In this document: positions 5,811-7,464 of the stretch, piece after piece
Layout: the number at the start of each line of letters is the position of its first letter
How positions within the stretch are numbered: position 1 is the first letter of the stretch
Position numbers and translations under genes: made by a program
The notes under the pieces: model-generated
What the model was told of the DNA's origin: nothing
Seen by the model: only the letters and a program-made list of their open reading frames with translations
Database searches by the model: none
From: Alphaproteobacteria bacterium
Lineage (GTDB): Bacteria; Pseudomonadota; Alphaproteobacteria; Micavibrionales; Micavibrionaceae
Assembly (NCBI GenBank): GCA_030432775.1
Contig: JAUILO010000118.1
Span: forward strand, 1 to 7,464
Direction: 5' to 3'
DNA: 7,464 bases

Positions 5811-7055
5811 TCACGCCTTCTTGATGTTAATTAGACCGGTCATAGTTTTAGCTGAATAATGTGCTAGTGACCAGCCATACATACCGTGCCCGGAATTCAC
5901 ATATGCATTGCTATATTTGCTAATGGATTTGATCTGCGGAATACTGCTGGTAAGGCATGGGCGATGCCCCATATATATCTTCATACCAGAAAAATCCAGA
6001 TCCGGCAGAATTTCACGCGCATATGTTTTTATGAGTTCGATTTTATCTTCTTTAATATCGTCATTATCCTCACCAATAAAAAAGCCGCTTGATATACGAA
6101 TGCGATCTTCATAAGGGGACAAGACCAGATTACGTGCTTCATAAGTCACGCTGGATTTTAACGTATCAGTGCCGCGCGCATAAGGAACGCATATCGTATA
6201 ACCTTTGGCCGGTATAATCGGTATATTCACCCCCAGCTTTGCCGCCAGCTCTTTGGTTTTAAATCCGGCCGCCAAAATAAAATGATCACCCTGAATTTCT
6301 CTATGACCGTCATCATTAGACGTTGTCACGGCAAGGACCTTTTTCTCATTACCCTTAAATCCGGTAATTTGTGTATTGGTGATGAAACGGAACTGATCCC
6401 CATATGTCCTGCTCATATGAGAGGTCAGACTCTGTGTGTATTTCTGGCAATCGGCCAAATCATCATTTGGGAAATGCACCGCGCCTACGGCGTAGTTTTC
6501 CCGTGATACCAATGCGGGCTCTTTTTCAAAAAGCGCATCACGATCCAGCTTTTGTATCTTTCCACCGCCTGTTTCCTGTTCAGCGCGGGAGTAATAGTCA
6601 AACGTGGCATCCAGATCTTTGGTATTTTCAAAGACGATTAATTTTCCAGAGCGCTGATAATCACATTCCACATATAATTCGTCCTTCATCTGCTGGCGCA
6701 GGACATAGCTTTGTGCGGCCATATCCTCAAGAGTTTTCTGGTTTTTCAATGTGCGTGCAGGCAAGGATTCAAAAAGTAATCCACTTCCCCATTTCACATG
6801 GAAGGGTTTATACAAATCCCGAAATGCTAGTAATGGTTTTTGCCCTGCAAGAATAGACGGCAATTTTGCGTAAAGACTTGGCTCGCCCTTTGGATGAATA
6901 TAAGCATTGTGAAGACAGCTGACATTGGCGCCACTCGCTCCAAGGGCGCTCTGTTCATTTTTATCGATAATTGTAACTTCATGGCCCGCACGCAGTAAGT
7001 AATATGCGTTTACGACTCCAACGACCCCTGCCCCGATAATGACAACATGACCCAT
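5811..7055 (-). CDS. FAD-dependent amino acid oxidoreductase, D-amino acid dehydrogenase (DadA)-like
   Basis: This 414-residue protein is a DAO-superfamily flavoenzyme. DadA-type members oxidise D-amino acids to 2-oxo acids and ammonia and pass electrons to the respiratory chain at the inner membrane. The dinucleotide fold is at the N terminus: HVVIIGAGVVG (3-13) and an aspartate ending strand 2 (D31). SGANVSCLHN (41-50) matches the DadA S-x-A-N region. C-terminal features are PAKGY (282-286), GHRP (363-366) and YVNSGHGMYGWSLA (385-398), close to the GWRP and NTGHGTLGW patterns of DadA. Length is typical. Substrate specificity is not certain; glycine or sarcosine oxidase-like activity is possible. 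The frame is open back to 7175, but AGGAG six bases before the ATG at 7055 and the family start fix this start. It follows trkA by 16 bp and precedes the HAD gene by 4 bp. Confidence 0.87.
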   Translation of the reverse strand: MGHVVIIGAGVVGVVNAYYLLRAGHEVTIIDKNEQSALGASGANVSCLHNAYIHPKGEPSLYAKLPSILAGQKPLLAFRDLYKPFHVKWGSGLLFESLPARTLKNQKTLEDMAAQSYVLRQQMKDELYVECDYQRSGKLIVFENTKDLDATFDYYSRAEQETGGGKIQKLDRDALFEKEPALVSRENYAVGAVHFPNDDLADCQKYTQSLTSHMSRTYGDQFRFITNTQITGFKGNEKKVLAVTTSNDDGHREIQGDHFILAAGFKTKELAAKLGVNIPIIPAKGYTICVPYARGTDTLKSSVTYEARNLVLSPYEDRIRISSGFFIGEDNDDIKEDKIELIKTYAREILPDLDFSGMKIYMGHRPCLTSSIPQIKSISKYSNAYVNSGHGMYGWSLAHYSAKTMTGLINIKKA

Positions 7056-7061
7056 TGCGTA

Positions 7062-7066
7062 CTCCT
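7062..7066 (-). promoter_or_regulatory. Ribosome binding site fixing the DadA-like start
   Basis: AGGAG stands six bases before the ATG at 7055, in the 16-bp gap after the trkA stop. It is the strongest ribosome site in the window. It rejects the 40-residue longer reading that begins inside trkA at 7175. Confidence 0.8.
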
Positions 7067-7071
7067 GTGGC

Positions 7072-7464
7072 CTAAAATAAATCAACCTGAACAGTAAACA
7101 TGTCCTCGATCTTATTCGCCTGACCTTCCTTGGCCATGATAATAATATGATCCTTTGGCTGAATAACGAAATCACGTTTTGGTAACATCACATTACCGTC
7201 GCGCACAATCATACCAATCATTACATTATCCGGCAGATCGAAATCTTCCAGGCTCATATTAATAAGGTCTGATGCTTCTGACACTTCAACCTCGATAATC
7301 TCAGCTGCACCATCACGAATGGCATGCAGCGCCTTAACGCGGCCTCTACGAACATGTTTCATGATAGTTGATACCGTTGACGCACGCGGTGATACGGCAG
7401 CATCAATACCGATAGAAGTCACGAAATTTGTGTAGGTCGGATTGTTAATAAGTGTAATAACACG
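7072..7464 (-). CDS. trkA: Trk potassium uptake regulator TrkA, C-terminal part
   Basis: TrkA is the cytoplasmic NAD(H)-binding gating subunit of the Trk K+ transporter. The frame is open to the window edge and gives 130 residues before the TAG stop; full TrkA is about 450-460 residues, so the first 70% is outside. The visible part begins in the end of the second RCK_N domain (RVITLINNPTY, then IGIDAAVSPR and the HVRRGRV segment). It ends with the second RCK_C domain, including ALHAIRDGAAEIIEVEV, DLPDNVMIGMIVRDG and a final FTVQVDLF. A GTG at 7420-7422 lies inside the domain and is not a start. In related bacteria trkA lies just after ntrX and before hfq-hflX, which fits the order here. Confidence 0.94.
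   Translation of the reverse strand, partial: RVITLINNPTYTNFVTSIGIDAAVSPRASTVSTIMKHVRRGRVKALHAIRDGAAEIIEVEVSEASDLINMSLEDFDLPDNVMIGMIVRDGNVMLPKRDFVIQPKDHIIIMAKEGQANKIEDMFTVQVDLF

Noticed and set aside
6404..6856. 150-residue plus-strand open frame
   Set aside because: It lies entirely antisense to the well-supported FAD oxidoreductase gene, and its translation shows no family motif.
7056..7175. 40-residue N-terminal extension of the FAD enzyme
   Set aside because: It overlaps trkA in another frame, is Arg-rich without homology to the family, and the AGGAG before 7055 gives a better start.
1..7464. Mobile element, CRISPR, toxin-antitoxin or defence system
   Set aside because: No transposase, integrase, spaced repeats, small paired genes or defence domains are visible on either strand; almost every base is explained by housekeeping genes.

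Overview
The window is ordinary chromosomal DNA from an alphaproteobacterium of fairly low GC (a little over 40% by eye). The lineage call rests on the minus-strand series trkA ... hfq - hflX with mazG close by. I recall this block from alphaproteobacteria, usually downstream of ntrYX. It is supported by near-canonical alphaproteobacterial sequence in Hfq, HflX, TrkA and MazG. I cannot name the genus. There is no rRNA, tRNA, CRISPR array, insertion sequence or prophage gene.

Layout from left to right. The plus-strand 3' end of a YaiI/YqxD (UPF0178, DUF188) gene enters at the left edge and converges on a minus-strand dTDP-glucose 4,6-dehydratase-like gene (rfbB/rmlB). A divergent 197-bp intergenic region separates rfbB from plus-strand mazG and holds a well-formed promoter for each direction. 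The rfbB promoter is framed by a perfect 9-bp inverted repeat. mazG converges on the long minus-strand run, which in transcription order is trkA (3' part only), a DadA-like FAD amino acid oxidoreductase, a HAD phosphatase, hfq, hflX and an inositol-monophosphatase-family gene. Spacings are 16, 4, 87, 12 and 50 bp. The run probably forms one or two operons, with a second promoter likely in the 87-bp gap before hfq.

The genes look like housekeeping and adaptation functions: potassium uptake control (TrkA), D-amino acid or related amine oxidation (FAD enzyme), RNA-based regulation (Hfq), ribosome rescue or splitting (HflX), nucleotide-pool cleaning (MazG) and phosphate-ester hydrolysis (HAD, IMPase). 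rfbB belongs to surface-sugar synthesis but no partner rmlA, rmlC or rmlD is in the window.

I found no wholly new multi-gene system. The points most worth checking are the Asp-to-Asn change in the catalytic triad of the RmlB-like protein, the operator-like dyad on its promoter, (A-R-N) repeats around the hfq ribosome binding site that suggest autoregulation, and a DadA-like oxidoreductase where many alphaproteobacteria carry a D-amino acid aminotransferase.
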